Positions 24,333 to 32,354 of a DNA stretch of 32,828 nt are shown one piece after another. Each line of letters starts with the position of its first letter. Position 1 is the first letter of the stretch. The position numbers and the translations under genes were made by a program. The notes below the pieces were generated by a model. It saw nothing but the letters and a program-made list of their open reading frames with translations, was not told the origin of the DNA and made no database searches. The stretch is from Gammaproteobacteria bacterium (GTDB taxonomy: Bacteria; Pseudomonadota; Gammaproteobacteria; Xanthomonadales; SZUA-36), in the NCBI GenBank assembly GCA_030428105.1, contig JAUIBE010000032.1, positions 1-32,828 on the forward strand, in the 5' to 3' direction.

Positions 24333-24420
24333 TGTTTTCTCAACAAAAAATTTATCCGTTTAATCAGACTGTTATCGATGTTCCTGGTGGTTACTGTGCG
24401 ACGCTTCCTGGCGCTATGAG

Positions 24421-26523
24421 CTAGTTTCTCAGGAACCGGTCAAAAAACTCTACTGTGGCCTTGTAGGTGCGCATCCAGTTCTTATAGAGCAGGAAGCTGT
24501 GCACTTCGTCGGGAAAGACCAGTACCTCGGTGTGCACATTGCGTTCGCGCAGGCGCTGGACCAGGTCGACGGTCTGGCCAAACATCACGTTGCGGTCGTC
24601 GTCGCCGTGGATGAATAGCACCGGGGAGCTCCAGTAGGTGAGGTCGGCCACCGGCGAGGATTTGTGCGCCAGTTCGTAGAGCGATTCATCGATGCCCCAG
24701 TAACCGCCGTTACCGAAATCCCGGCCGCGCCATGACCAGTCGTGCACACCGTGCAGGTCAACCCCGGCGGCAAACATGTCGGAGTCGCGCGCCAGGCCCA
24801 TGGCGGTGAGCAGGCCGCCGTAGGAGCCGCCCCAAAGGCCAATCTTGCTGGCATCGACTGAGGGCAGCGATTGCAGGTATTTTCCGGCGGCGATGATGTC
24901 GCGGTATTCCGACGAGCCGCGTGGACCCTGGTTTTCGGCCATGCGGAAATCACGACCGTAGCCGATGCCGGCGCGGAAGTTGACCGAAAGCACCACGTAG
25001 CCCTGGTTGGCCAGGTACTGGTTCATGGCATAGGCGAAGGCGTAGTACTCGCCGCGGTAGTGGTAGCCCAGCAGCATCTGGCGGATGGGGCCGCCGTGCA
25101 TGAAGATCAGGGCGGGGCGCTCATCGCCTGCTTTTGCGTTTTCCGGCAGGAACAGTTGGCCGTGAATGTTCAAGCCATCGGCCGACTGGAACACCACCTG
25201 TTGCGGCTCGACCATTTCCCGGGCCGGATAGTGATTGGGCAGAGACCCCGGGAATATTTTCGTTGGGTTGCGTCCGTTACTTTGCATAAGCGAAATGCCG
25301 GTCGGGTAACGCGCGCCCGCTTCCCGGAACGCGACCTGGCCACCGTTGCCCACGGGCACCGGGTCGGTCTCAATGGAACGACCGCTGGTGAGGTTTTCAG
25401 GCGTTCCGCCGCGGGTGTCGTTTTTCCACAGGTGACGGAGGTCAATATCCTGCGCGCTACCAGCATCGCAGTTGCTTGAGAAATAGAGCGTTTCACCGTC
25501 AAGCGACAACGCGCTTTGCTCGGCCTCGCAGGCGCCGGGCGTCAGGTCTGCCAGCTTTTCGCCGTTCTCGTCAATGGCGTAGATGTGCACCCAGCCTTCA
25601 TGCTCCGAGTAAAAAACGATGCGATTGTTGGCGGCCCAGGTCAGCGCGTTGTCCGGGTACATTTGCGCAAAGAAGCCGTTGTTGCGCTCGGGCTCCCAGA
25701 TTTTCTCCGCCGTGAGGTCATCCACGTTGCCCACCCACAGGGCCACCTTTCTGTCTTCCACCAGTGAGCGCATCTCGTCTTTCTTCAGGCCTGCGGTGCG
25801 GAAGAACGCGATCTGTGAGCCATCGGGCGACCACGCGGGGTGGGTGTCAAAATCCACACCGGGCGAAAGCCAGCGAATGGACTGGGCTTCGATGTCGTAA
25901 ATGCCAATAAAGGAGTGGTCGCCGCGGCTGCTGGTGAAGGCAATCTCGTTTCCGTCGGGCGACCAGGAATAGGACTGCAGGTTTCCCCTCGATTTGAACA
26001 GGGGCTCAGCGGGCGCATCTTCATCGTTCGTCTCGCCCGTTTCGCCTGGAATTTCCAGGCGGTAGATATTGCCGTCGTTGGAGTACACAAATGACGAGTC
26101 ATCCGGCGCAATCTGAACCCCCGACCCGGCTGCAAGGTCGACCGTGCGGCCGCTTTCCAGCTCGATCATGTGAATGCGCACCACGGGGTGCTGCGGGTCG
26201 CTGGTGGGGTTGGCCTTCTCGGTGTTGCCCTTCTCGTACAGCAGGATGGAGCCGTCGGAAGTAAGCTGCAGGCCGCCAACCCGCTGGCCGTCATCGGCCT
26301 GGTAGTTGGTGACTACCCGCGGCTCGAAATCCGGCGCTTGCGCCACCCAGATATTGCGCACCCCTTTCTCGTATGAAACCCAGGCGATGGTTTCGGCATT
26401 GCTGGCGCTGACCAGCTGCGACGCGTACGGCGCGTCGAGGATTTCATCCAGTTCAAAGGCATGGGCGGGTGCCAGCAGCGCCAGTTGAATGCCCAGCAGT
26501 ATCATCGCGAGTTTGTTTTTCAT
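24421..26523 (-). CDS. Exported S9 family serine peptidase (prolyl oligopeptidase / DPP-like)
   Basis: It encodes 700 residues from ATG 26523 (CGGAAAAAC upstream); an in-frame ATG at 26637 would bury the signal peptide (residues 1-22, AHA end). Residues about 40-420 form a beta-propeller with repeats such as SYSWSPDGNEIAFTSSRGD, HPAWSPDGSQIAFF and LSLDGETLYFSS. The C-terminal alpha/beta-hydrolase (about 440-700) has GLWGGSYGG with Ser567, HGDDDRNV with Asp643 and DEVHSF with His675, a full triad. HGGPIRQ supplies the usual oxyanion region. It should cut short peptides in the periplasm or outside. It lies downstream of the serine hydrolase gene, 230 bases away. Confidence 0.93.
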   Translation of the reverse strand: MKNKLAMILLGIQLALLAPAHAFELDEILDAPYASQLVSASNAETIAWVSYEKGVRNIWVAQAPDFEPRVVTNYQADDGQRVGGLQLTSDGSILLYEKGNTEKANPTSDPQHPVVRIHMIELESGRTVDLAAGSGVQIAPDDSSFVYSNDGNIYRLEIPGETGETNDEDAPAEPLFKSRGNLQSYSWSPDGNEIAFTSSRGDHSFIGIYDIEAQSIRWLSPGVDFDTHPAWSPDGSQIAFFRTAGLKKDEMRSLVEDRKVALWVGNVDDLTAEKIWEPERNNGFFAQMYPDNALTWAANNRIVFYSEHEGWVHIYAIDENGEKLADLTPGACEAEQSALSLDGETLYFSSNCDAGSAQDIDLRHLWKNDTRGGTPENLTSGRSIETDPVPVGNGGQVAFREAGARYPTGISLMQSNGRNPTKIFPGSLPNHYPAREMVEPQQVVFQSADGLNIHGQLFLPENAKAGDERPALIFMHGGPIRQMLLGYHYRGEYYAFAYAMNQYLANQGYVVLSVNFRAGIGYGRDFRMAENQGPRGSSEYRDIIAAGKYLQSLPSVDASKIGLWGGSYGGLLTAMGLARDSDMFAAGVDLHGVHDWSWRGRDFGNGGYWGIDESLYELAHKSSPVADLTYWSSPVLFIHGDDDRNVMFGQTVDLVQRLRERNVHTEVLVFPDEVHSFLLYKNWMRTYKATVEFFDRFLRN

Positions 26524-26631
26524 GCTTGTTTTTCCGTTTTGATCAATGGATGGGGATGGCTTTAACGATTTCATTCCCTGGCGGGTTGACTGTTCCCAGC
26601 GAGAAGAAGCACGAAAGCGGCAACAGCAAGG

Positions 26632-26688
26632 GCGCATTAGTGGGTACCAACCGAAATTTCGAAGCAGGTGGGATTACAGCGCATTAGT
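26632..26688. repeat. Direct repeat flanking a palindrome upstream of the S9 gene
   Basis: GCGCATTAGT occurs at 26632-26641 and 26679-26688. Between the copies, CGAAATTTCG (26652-26661) is a perfect ten-base palindrome. The set lies about 110-165 bases before ATG 26523 and could be an operator, but chance is not excluded. Confidence 0.35.
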
Positions 26689-26753
26689 CGCTGCGCAGCA
26701 AGCGTACCACGCACACCGCTGCTGGCACTCTTCGCCAGTGGATTCGAATCCTT

Positions 26754-27884
26754 TTAGGGGCCTGGGTCTTGCCGGGACGCGATGTCGGGCGCAAAGAGCT
26801 TGCTGAGGTCAACCAGCAGGGTTCCAAAGTCGAATCCCGACAGGTTGCTGATGGCGGCGAGGACAAGGCCAGTCTCCGGCTGCACCCAGAATGAAGTGGT
26901 GCCGCCCACCGAACCGCCGGTGTGACCAATCCATAACCTGCCATCCTCATCGGTTTGAATGCGCCAGCCCAGGCCGTAGCCGGTGGGTTCATTCGCGCTG
27001 GTGCGTTGTTCTGTCCAGAACGTTTGCTGGGTTCGTGCGCTGATGCCCTGGTGCTGCAACATGGCCAGGCCGAAGCGCACCAGGTCGTCGCTGGTGCCAA
27101 TGTAGCCGCCGCTGGCCCACTTGTAGCTATTGTCAACTTCCGGCGCGTTGCGGTACTGGCCCTCGTTCCGGATGTAGTAGCGGCCACGGCCCGCAATCAC
27201 CGGCGCCAGGTGGTCGGGGACGGTGTCGTTCATGCCCAGCGGCGCCAGTACCTGGCTTTGCATGTAGCCCAGGTAGTCTTCTCCGGAAGCGCCCTCGATC
27301 ACCGCGCCAAGCAGGTTGTAGCCGTAGGACGAGTAAAGGTAGGCCGTGCCTGGCGCATGCACCAGCGGGTCGTCCTGGAATATTTCCAGCCCGGCTTCCA
27401 CCGTGTCGAAACGCTCGCGCAGAAGAAACTCCTCGCCCTCGTAATGACGAATCCCGGCGAGGTGGGCCAGCAAGGTGCGGGTGGTGATCGGCGCCTGTTT
27501 TTGCGGGAAGGAAGGGACGTAGGCCTGTACCGGTGCGTCAAGATCCAGGGCGCCCTGGTCGACCAACAAGGCGATGGCATAGGCGGTCATCGGCTTGATC
27601 ACGCTGCCGATTCGAAACCGCGTCTGTGCCGGGTCCACCGGGACATTCTGCTCCAGGTCAGCCACGCCCAGGCCGGTCGACCAGGCCAGGTTGCCTTCCA
27701 GCCCGACCGAGATCGCCAACCCGGGGGTATCAGCCGCCTCGAAAAACGCTGCGGCAATGGTCTCGGCTTCTGCCTGGATTTGCGCAGCCTGAAGCGGCCG
27801 CGATTCGCGCGCCTGCGAAGCAAGCGGCAGGGCGAAGAGGGTGCATAACAGCAATACGAAGAGTGGGCGAAGAAGAAGTTGCAT
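26754..27884 (-). CDS. Beta-lactamase-fold serine hydrolase
   Basis: It encodes 376 residues from ATG 27884, with GGAG about 11 bases upstream. Residues 1-25 are a signal peptide. Catalytic motifs of the class C beta-lactamase / penicillin-binding family are present: Ser94-Val-Ile-Lys97 in RIGSVIKPMT, Tyr184-Ser-Ser186 in the YSN position, and HTGG at 321-324 in the KTG position. Members include esterases, D-aminopeptidases and carboxypeptidases, and true beta-lactam hydrolysis is uncommon in this subgroup. It acts in the periplasm. It is upstream of the S9 peptidase on the same strand and divergent from the DUF3313 gene. Confidence 0.9.
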   Translation of the reverse strand: MQLLLRPLFVLLLCTLFALPLASQARESRPLQAAQIQAEAETIAAAFFEAADTPGLAISVGLEGNLAWSTGLGVADLEQNVPVDPAQTRFRIGSVIKPMTAYAIALLVDQGALDLDAPVQAYVPSFPQKQAPITTRTLLAHLAGIRHYEGEEFLLRERFDTVEAGLEIFQDDPLVHAPGTAYLYSSYGYNLLGAVIEGASGEDYLGYMQSQVLAPLGMNDTVPDHLAPVIAGRGRYYIRNEGQYRNAPEVDNSYKWASGGYIGTSDDLVRFGLAMLQHQGISARTQQTFWTEQRTSANEPTGYGLGWRIQTDEDGRLWIGHTGGSVGGTTSFWVQPETGLVLAAISNLSGFDFGTLLVDLSKLFAPDIASRQDPGP

Positions 27885-27958
27885 GGTCGACGGCTCCGGG
27901 CGGTTGGGCCGTGTGATTCTAGTTCATTCCACGGTTCTGGCGCTGAGGGTGCCAACCA

Positions 27959-27988
27959 TTGAGTTCTGCGCCGGTCTGTAACTACAAT
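27959..27988 (+). promoter_or_regulatory. Probable sigma-70 promoter of the DUF3313 gene
   Basis: TTGAGT (27959-27964) and TACAAT (27983-27988) are separated by 18 bases. Transcription would start near 27995, leaving a leader of about 26 bases before ATG 28021, with GAGGAA as ribosome site. Confidence 0.45.
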
Positions 27989-28020
27989 CCAGCCCACTCC
28001 ATTCAACCGAGGAACCTGCG

Positions 28021-28722
28021 ATGCCCAAACTGCGAATGACCAATGTTGTCCTGGCGCTGGGGGCCCTGTGTTTGGCTATCCCGTCGTTCGCCCAGGCCGA
28101 AGAACTGCCCGAGATCACCGAGGACGGCCTGCACCGCGTGGCGGATTCCAAGGCGGCGGTGGTCTATGTTGATCCGGCGGCAACGCTGGAACCCTACGCG
28201 AAAGTCCAGTTGCTGGAGGCCTACGTGGCCTTCAAGAAGAACTGGGAGCGCGATCATCGCCAGACCGGCAGCCGGCTGCGGGTGTCTTCCAGCGACATGG
28301 AGCGCATCAAGAGCCGCGTATCGAAGGAGTTCACAGCGGTCTTTACCGAGGAGCTCGAAGAGGCCGGCTACCCGGTGGTGGCGGAGGCTGGCGAGGATGT
28401 TTTGCTGGTCCGGCCGGCCATTATCAACCTTGATGTCAATGCGCCCGATCTTCCCACCTCCGGCCGCACCCGCACCTACGTCGAGTCCGCCGGCGAAATG
28501 ACGTTGTACCTGGAGCTGTACGATTCGGTCACCGGCGACCTGGTTGCCAAGGCCATGGATGCGCGCGCAGACAACGGCTATGGCGGCATCTACAACTGGG
28601 CCAACACCGCCACCAACAAGGCTGCCGCCGACAAGATCCTGCGCACCTGGGCCGATCTGCTGGTAGGCGCGCTTAACGAGGCGCATGAGCCTGGCAGCCT
28701 GGCCGAAACCGACAAAGAGTAG
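28021..28722 (+). CDS. DUF3313 family exported protein
   Basis: It encodes 233 residues from ATG 28021 with GAGGAA seven bases upstream. Residues 1-26 are a signal peptide ending SFAQA. The mature chain contains ADSKAAVVYVDPAATLEPYA near the start, a helical region ending in FTEELEEAGYPVV and a strand region VLLVRPAIINLDVNAPDL. MTLYLELYDSVTGDLVAKAM follows. These are hallmarks of DUF3313, a family of exported, often lipid-anchored proteins of unknown role; here no lipobox cysteine is present. The Popeye-like gene follows 40 bases downstream on the same strand and is likely co-transcribed. Confidence 0.82.
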   Translation: MPKLRMTNVVLALGALCLAIPSFAQAEELPEITEDGLHRVADSKAAVVYVDPAATLEPYAKVQLLEAYVAFKKNWERDHRQTGSRLRVSSSDMERIKSRVSKEFTAVFTEELEEAGYPVVAEAGEDVLLVRPAIINLDVNAPDLPTSGRTRTYVESAGEMTLYLELYDSVTGDLVAKAMDARADNGYGGIYNWANTATNKAAADKILRTWADLLVGALNEAHEPGSLAETDKE

Positions 28723-28762
28723 CCCCGAACACAAGCGAGCATCGAGGGAACGGACTAGCGGC

Positions 28763-29473
28763 ATGGAATTTCTGAGCAACCCGACGGTTATCTTTTTTAT
28801 CGCCAACACGCTTTACATGGTCTCCTACATGGTGACCAGCATGATGTGGCTGCGCATCCTGGCGGTGATCGCGGCGCTGTCGACCTTTCCCTATTTCTTT
28901 TTCCAGCCCGAGCCGCTTTGGTCAGCGCTGTTTTGGCAGGCGGTTTACCTGGTGGTCAACCTGGTCAACCTGGTTTTGCTGGTGCTTTCCATGCGCGCCC
29001 CCAATTTCGACGAGCTGGAAGCCGAGGCATACCGCCTGAAATTTTCCGACATGAAGCCGCACGAGGTGGTGCCCATCTTCAAGCGCGCCGGACGGCGTGA
29101 ATTGGGCGATGATGAATCGTTGCTGGCCGAGGGGCAGCACAACCAGACGCTTTACCTGATCATTGATGGGCACTGCATGGTGGAGAAGGACGGCATGGAA
29201 GTGGCCACCCTCAACCCCGGTAACTTTGTTGGTGAATTCAGCCTGACCAGCGGCGAGCCAACCAGCGCCAACGTGTTTGCCAAGGGGCCGGTGCAGCTAC
29301 TGAGCTGGTCGAAAGAATCCATGAAGCAACTGGGAAAACGCCATCAACTGCTGGCTTCCTACCTGCACCAGCTTTGTTGTGCGGACCTCGCGGACAAGTT
29401 GCGCAATATGACGCGCAAACGCAGCGACCATGTGGCAGAGCTCGAGAACTGGTTGCTGGAAGGCATCGACTAG
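28763..29473 (+). CDS. Popeye-like membrane protein with cyclic-nucleotide-binding fold
   Basis: It encodes 236 residues from ATG 28763; GAGGGAA lies about 13 bases upstream. An earlier in-frame start at 28685 lies inside the DUF3313 gene. Three membrane helices are seen (about 8-27, 29-46, 53-76). The linker RAPNFDELEAEAYRLKFSDM leads to a cNMP-binding fold (about 95-205) with LYLIIDGHCMVEKDG and GNFVGEFSLTSGEPTSANVF. The order of three helices, the linker and a cNMP fold matches the Popeye-domain family, known from vertebrate heart cAMP receptors and some bacteria. The arginine that usually holds the phosphate of cAMP is Thr167 here, so nucleotide binding is uncertain. It converges with the STAS gene, 13 bases from its stop. 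Confidence 0.8.
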   Translation: MEFLSNPTVIFFIANTLYMVSYMVTSMMWLRILAVIAALSTFPYFFFQPEPLWSALFWQAVYLVVNLVNLVLLVLSMRAPNFDELEAEAYRLKFSDMKPHEVVPIFKRAGRRELGDDESLLAEGQHNQTLYLIIDGHCMVEKDGMEVATLNPGNFVGEFSLTSGEPTSANVFAKGPVQLLSWSKESMKQLGKRHQLLASYLHQLCCADLADKLRNMTRKRSDHVAELENWLLEGID

Positions 29474-29486
29474 CCGCCAGCGCTGT

Positions 29487-29864
29487 CTAGCCGGCCTGGT
29501 TTTCCTCGGTGACCTTCTTTTGCATGGAGTCGAGGTAAGCGTCGAGCTCGGCGGCTGAGGAGAAAATCGATTTCACCGGCACCGCGTTGACGATATCGAA
29601 CACTTTCTGCACCTGCGGGGAGGGCTCGCGAATGGCGAACCGGCCGCCCGAAGCCTGCATCGCTTTGCGCAGCTGGAATACGCAACGTAAGCCGGCTGAT
29701 GAGATGTAGTTGAGATCGGCGAGGTCGAGGATCAACACCTTTGGCGGATTCTGCTGGAAGCCTGAAATCGTGGGCCCAAGTCTCGGCGCCGAGTCGGTGT
29801 CCAGTTGACCCGCCAGCTTCAGTACCGTGCCGCGGGTTTCCTCGGTGACTTCAAAATCAAGCAT
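29487..29864 (-). CDS. STAS-domain anti-sigma factor antagonist
   Basis: It encodes 125 residues, the normal size of SpoIIAA/RsbV-type proteins. The STAS fold reads VLKLAGQLDTDSAPRL, KVLILDLADLNYISSAGLR and a last helix. Ser56 in ISSAGLR lines up with the serine phosphorylated in SpoIIAA. Phosphorylation by an HATPase kinase and dephosphorylation by a PP2C phosphatase would set its partner binding in the cytoplasm. The gene starts eight bases inside the end of the sensor-phosphatase gene, which carries both enzyme activities, so the two form one switch. The final target protein is not encoded in the window. The C-terminus has a short charged tail after the fold. Confidence 0.9.
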   Translation of the reverse strand: MLDFEVTEETRGTVLKLAGQLDTDSAPRLGPTISGFQQNPPKVLILDLADLNYISSAGLRCVFQLRKAMQASGGRFAIREPSPQVQKVFDIVNAVPVKSIFSSAAELDAYLDSMQKKVTEENQAG

Positions 29865-32247
29865 GTTCCTGGTTCTCCTGGTCTTCGCCTGCCGGGTCGA
29901 TGCCCCGGATCAGGGTCAATATGTTACGCCCTTCGCGACGTTCATACAGGGCATTATCCACCAGCGCCTTGATCAGCATGATGCCCATGCCGCCCTGGTC
30001 GAAATCATGTTCCTCGGCGTTCGGTTCTTCGCATTCCAGCGGGTTGAAGGCAACGCCGGAATCCTCGAAACGAATCTCCATGAAGGTGCGGTTCATGCGC
30101 CAGGTCACCCGGCCATTGTCTTCCGCACCCAGCCCTGAATGGCTTACCACGTTTACCACCACTTCCTCGCACATCAGCGCCAGGTCGGGGGGCTCCAGGC
30201 CATCCAGGCCGGCGTCACTGGCGGCTTGCTGCAAGGCCTCAAGCACCTCGCGATGCGCGCCCTGGCGGACCGGGTACTCCAGCTGGCCGCTCACCAGGTT
30301 CTGCGCCGAGTCGTGCTCCTGCGGATGCCACTGCAGCACCATCAGCGTCATGTCGTCGGCGCGCTCGGCTTCACCCATGAACACATCCACCTCGTGAACA
30401 ATCTCGCGCGTCACGATATCCGGGCCATCGCCGCCATGCGCTGAGAGGACGGCGTACATGCGCTCTTCTCCGAATAGCGTGCCCTCGTTGTTGCGGGCAT
30501 CGGTTACACCATCGGTGTAGACAAACAGGCACTCTTGCTGGTCGAGTTGAAGTGCGCTTTCCTCGTAGCTGGCGAGCGCATCCAGGCCTACCGGGGGCCC
30601 GGTAGCAATGTCCAGGCTGTGGGCCCCACTGCGCGACACGCGGATGGGGTTTTCATGCCCGGCGCTGGCCATGTGGCAGCGGCCCGACTCCAGTTCAATT
30701 TCACCGACCAGCAAGGTGACGAACATGCACATGTCGTTGCCTTCGGACAGCACCCGGTTGACCGCGGCCAGCATCTTGCCAGGTGTCAGTCCCTTCTGTA
30801 CCGCCAGCTTGATCAAGGTCATGGCGCGGGCCATGTACAGCGCCGCCGGGATGCCCTTGTCGGAGACATCGCCAATCGCAAATACCAAACGCTGATTGGG
30901 CATGAGCTGGTAGTAGTACAGGTCGCCGCCGACCTCGCGCGCGGGTTGCAGGCGAGCCACCAGGTGCATGTGCAGGGCCGAGTCACTGGGGTTTTCCGCG
31001 GGAAGCTGCATCGCCTGGATCTGCCGCGCGGCGGAAAGCTCGGCGGCCATTCTCTCGCGCTCGGCGGTGGCCCGGGTCAGGTCGTCGATGTATGCCTTGA
31101 GTTTTTCCTGCATGGTGTGGAAGGCACGTGACAGGCGACCCACCTCGTCCTGCCGCTCCTGGCCGGGCGTGTCCGCATCAAATTTCCCCTGTGCCACGGT
31201 GCGGGCGCGCAATGCCAACTCGCCAAGCGGCCTCAGGCTGCGACGCGAAGCCCAGGTGATCAAGGCGCTCACCAGCGCCAGCAGAACGGCGGTGAACAGC
31301 AGCTTGAGCGCGCGGGCATTGTGCGCGGTTTGCAAAAAGGCCTGGTCGGAAAAATACACCGCTACCCCCCAGCCCGCTTCCTTGAGCGGCCGGGCATACA
31401 GGCGACCGGGCAGGGCGGGGTCGCCGCCAACCAGCCCGGCATGCATGCCGTCATCAGGGCGCAACCACACCGACTCGCCGTGGGCGATGAGCTCGGGCAC
31501 GTTGACAAGCGCCGCAACCGACTCCTGTTCTGCCAACTGATCGAGCGTCTGGTTGAAGATCAGGGCCTCCTGCGGATGCGCCACCAGGCGGCCATTGCGA
31601 TCAAACACCATCACCGCGCCGGCGCGGCCAAGGACCTCGGAGTTGGCGATGGTGCTAAGAAAACTCAGGCTGATGTCCGCGGTCAACACGGCGCGACGGC
31701 CGCTAATTTCCAGCGGCCTGGAATAGGTCACCATCCTTACATCCCCGCCGCCTTCATCCAGGTAGGGGTCGGTCCAGGTCGCTTCGCCGCTGGAGAGCGG
31801 TTCGGTAAACCAGGGCCACTCCCAGTAGCGGTAGTCTTCACCGGCCAGGCTATCGATGACCACCGTTTCACCCTGGCGAAAGGCGTATGGCGCGAGCGGC
31901 TGGCGGACACCTTCAAACTGGGGGTCGAAGGCCAGCGTGGTGCCAAAGACCAGGGGAAAATCTTCCAGGGTGGCCCTCAGGATGGCCTCGATGGCAGCGC
32001 GATCCTGTTCGCCCTGCTGTTCCAGTGCGATGGCAAGGCCGTTGGTGCTGGCCCTGGTGCTGCGCAAAATACCCTGGAGTTCCTCGGTGACTCCATCGCT
32101 CAGGTTGACCGCGGCGGTTTCGGCCGTGTCCAGCAGGAAATTTCTCTCAAAGCGAAACTCGAACCAGGCAGCGGCGAACAGCAGGACGGCCAGGGGCAGC
32201 AGGATAACCAGCACCAGGTGGGTAGACAGGCTGTGGAATTTCTTCAT
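29857..32247 (-). CDS. Membrane sensor with HAMP, PP2C/SpoIIE phosphatase and HATPase domains
   Basis: It encodes 796 residues from ATG 32247, with GAGGGG about seven bases upstream; an in-frame start at 32319 precedes the promoter. Transmembrane helices at 10-30 and 315-333 enclose a periplasmic dCache-like sensor (about 35-310). HAMP (334-388) and a coiled coil follow. The PP2C-like SpoIIE domain (about 430-640) has metal residues Asp442 (GGDLYYY), Asp460 and Asp463 (IGDVSDKG), Asp579 (YTDGVTD) and Asp632 (DDMTLMV). A GHKL/HATPase domain (about 655-785) has Asn699 in EEVVVNVVSHS, EDSGVAFNP and GGMGIMLIK. Kinase and phosphatase in one chain suggest control of the overlapping STAS protein in response to an outside signal. 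Confidence 0.92.
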   Translation of the reverse strand: MKKFHSLSTHLVLVILLPLAVLLFAAAWFEFRFERNFLLDTAETAAVNLSDGVTEELQGILRSTRASTNGLAIALEQQGEQDRAAIEAILRATLEDFPLVFGTTLAFDPQFEGVRQPLAPYAFRQGETVVIDSLAGEDYRYWEWPWFTEPLSSGEATWTDPYLDEGGGDVRMVTYSRPLEISGRRAVLTADISLSFLSTIANSEVLGRAGAVMVFDRNGRLVAHPQEALIFNQTLDQLAEQESVAALVNVPELIAHGESVWLRPDDGMHAGLVGGDPALPGRLYARPLKEAGWGVAVYFSDQAFLQTAHNARALKLLFTAVLLALVSALITWASRRSLRPLGELALRARTVAQGKFDADTPGQERQDEVGRLSRAFHTMQEKLKAYIDDLTRATAERERMAAELSAARQIQAMQLPAENPSDSALHMHLVARLQPAREVGGDLYYYQLMPNQRLVFAIGDVSDKGIPAALYMARAMTLIKLAVQKGLTPGKMLAAVNRVLSEGNDMCMFVTLLVGEIELESGRCHMASAGHENPIRVSRSGAHSLDIATGPPVGLDALASYEESALQLDQQECLFVYTDGVTDARNNEGTLFGEERMYAVLSAHGGDGPDIVTREIVHEVDVFMGEAERADDMTLMVLQWHPQEHDSAQNLVSGQLEYPVRQGAHREVLEALQQAASDAGLDGLEPPDLALMCEEVVVNVVSHSGLGAEDNGRVTWRMNRTFMEIRFEDSGVAFNPLECEEPNAEEHDFDQGGMGIMLIKALVDNALYERREGRNILTLIRGIDPAGEDQENQEHA

Positions 32248-32265
32248 CGGAACCCCTCGTCGGCC

Positions 32266-32280
32266 TGCAGTATAAGCCAC
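32266..32280 (-). promoter_or_regulatory. Candidate promoter -10 region of the sensor-phosphatase gene
   Basis: On the minus strand GTGGCTTATACTGCA lies 19 bases before ATG 32247 and contains TATACT (32269-32274). It resembles the region before the DUF11 gene (2764-2781), apart from a two-base insertion there. No clear -35 box is seen. Confidence 0.35.
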
Positions 32281-32295
32281 CGGTGAGCCGCCAAA

Positions 32296-32326
32296 GAAAA
32301 ACCCGCGGTGGAAAACCACCGCGGGT
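32296..32326 (-). terminator. Rho-independent terminator of the right-edge sorting-signal protein gene
   Basis: A perfect 11-base-pair stem (32301-32311 with 32316-32326) has a four-base loop (TTTT on the minus strand). Read on the minus strand it ends in CCGCGGGTTTTTCTTT, a classic T-run. It begins about 28 bases after the stop at 32355. Confidence 0.88.
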
Positions 32327-32354
32327 TGTTTCGCTTACTGCTTACTGGCTGTTA

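Noticed and set aside
26955-27848. A 297-codon plus-strand frame opposite the serine hydrolase gene
   Set aside because: It is antisense to a gene with a full set of catalytic motifs, and the product has no family features.
28003-28809. A 268-codon minus-strand frame opposite the DUF3313 gene
   Set aside because: The plus strand carries a promoter, a ribosome site and a known family; the minus frame is low-complexity Gly/Ala/Val-rich.
31321-32286. A 321-codon plus-strand frame opposite the sensor-phosphatase gene
   Set aside because: It is antisense to the sensor and HAMP regions and has no motif of its own.
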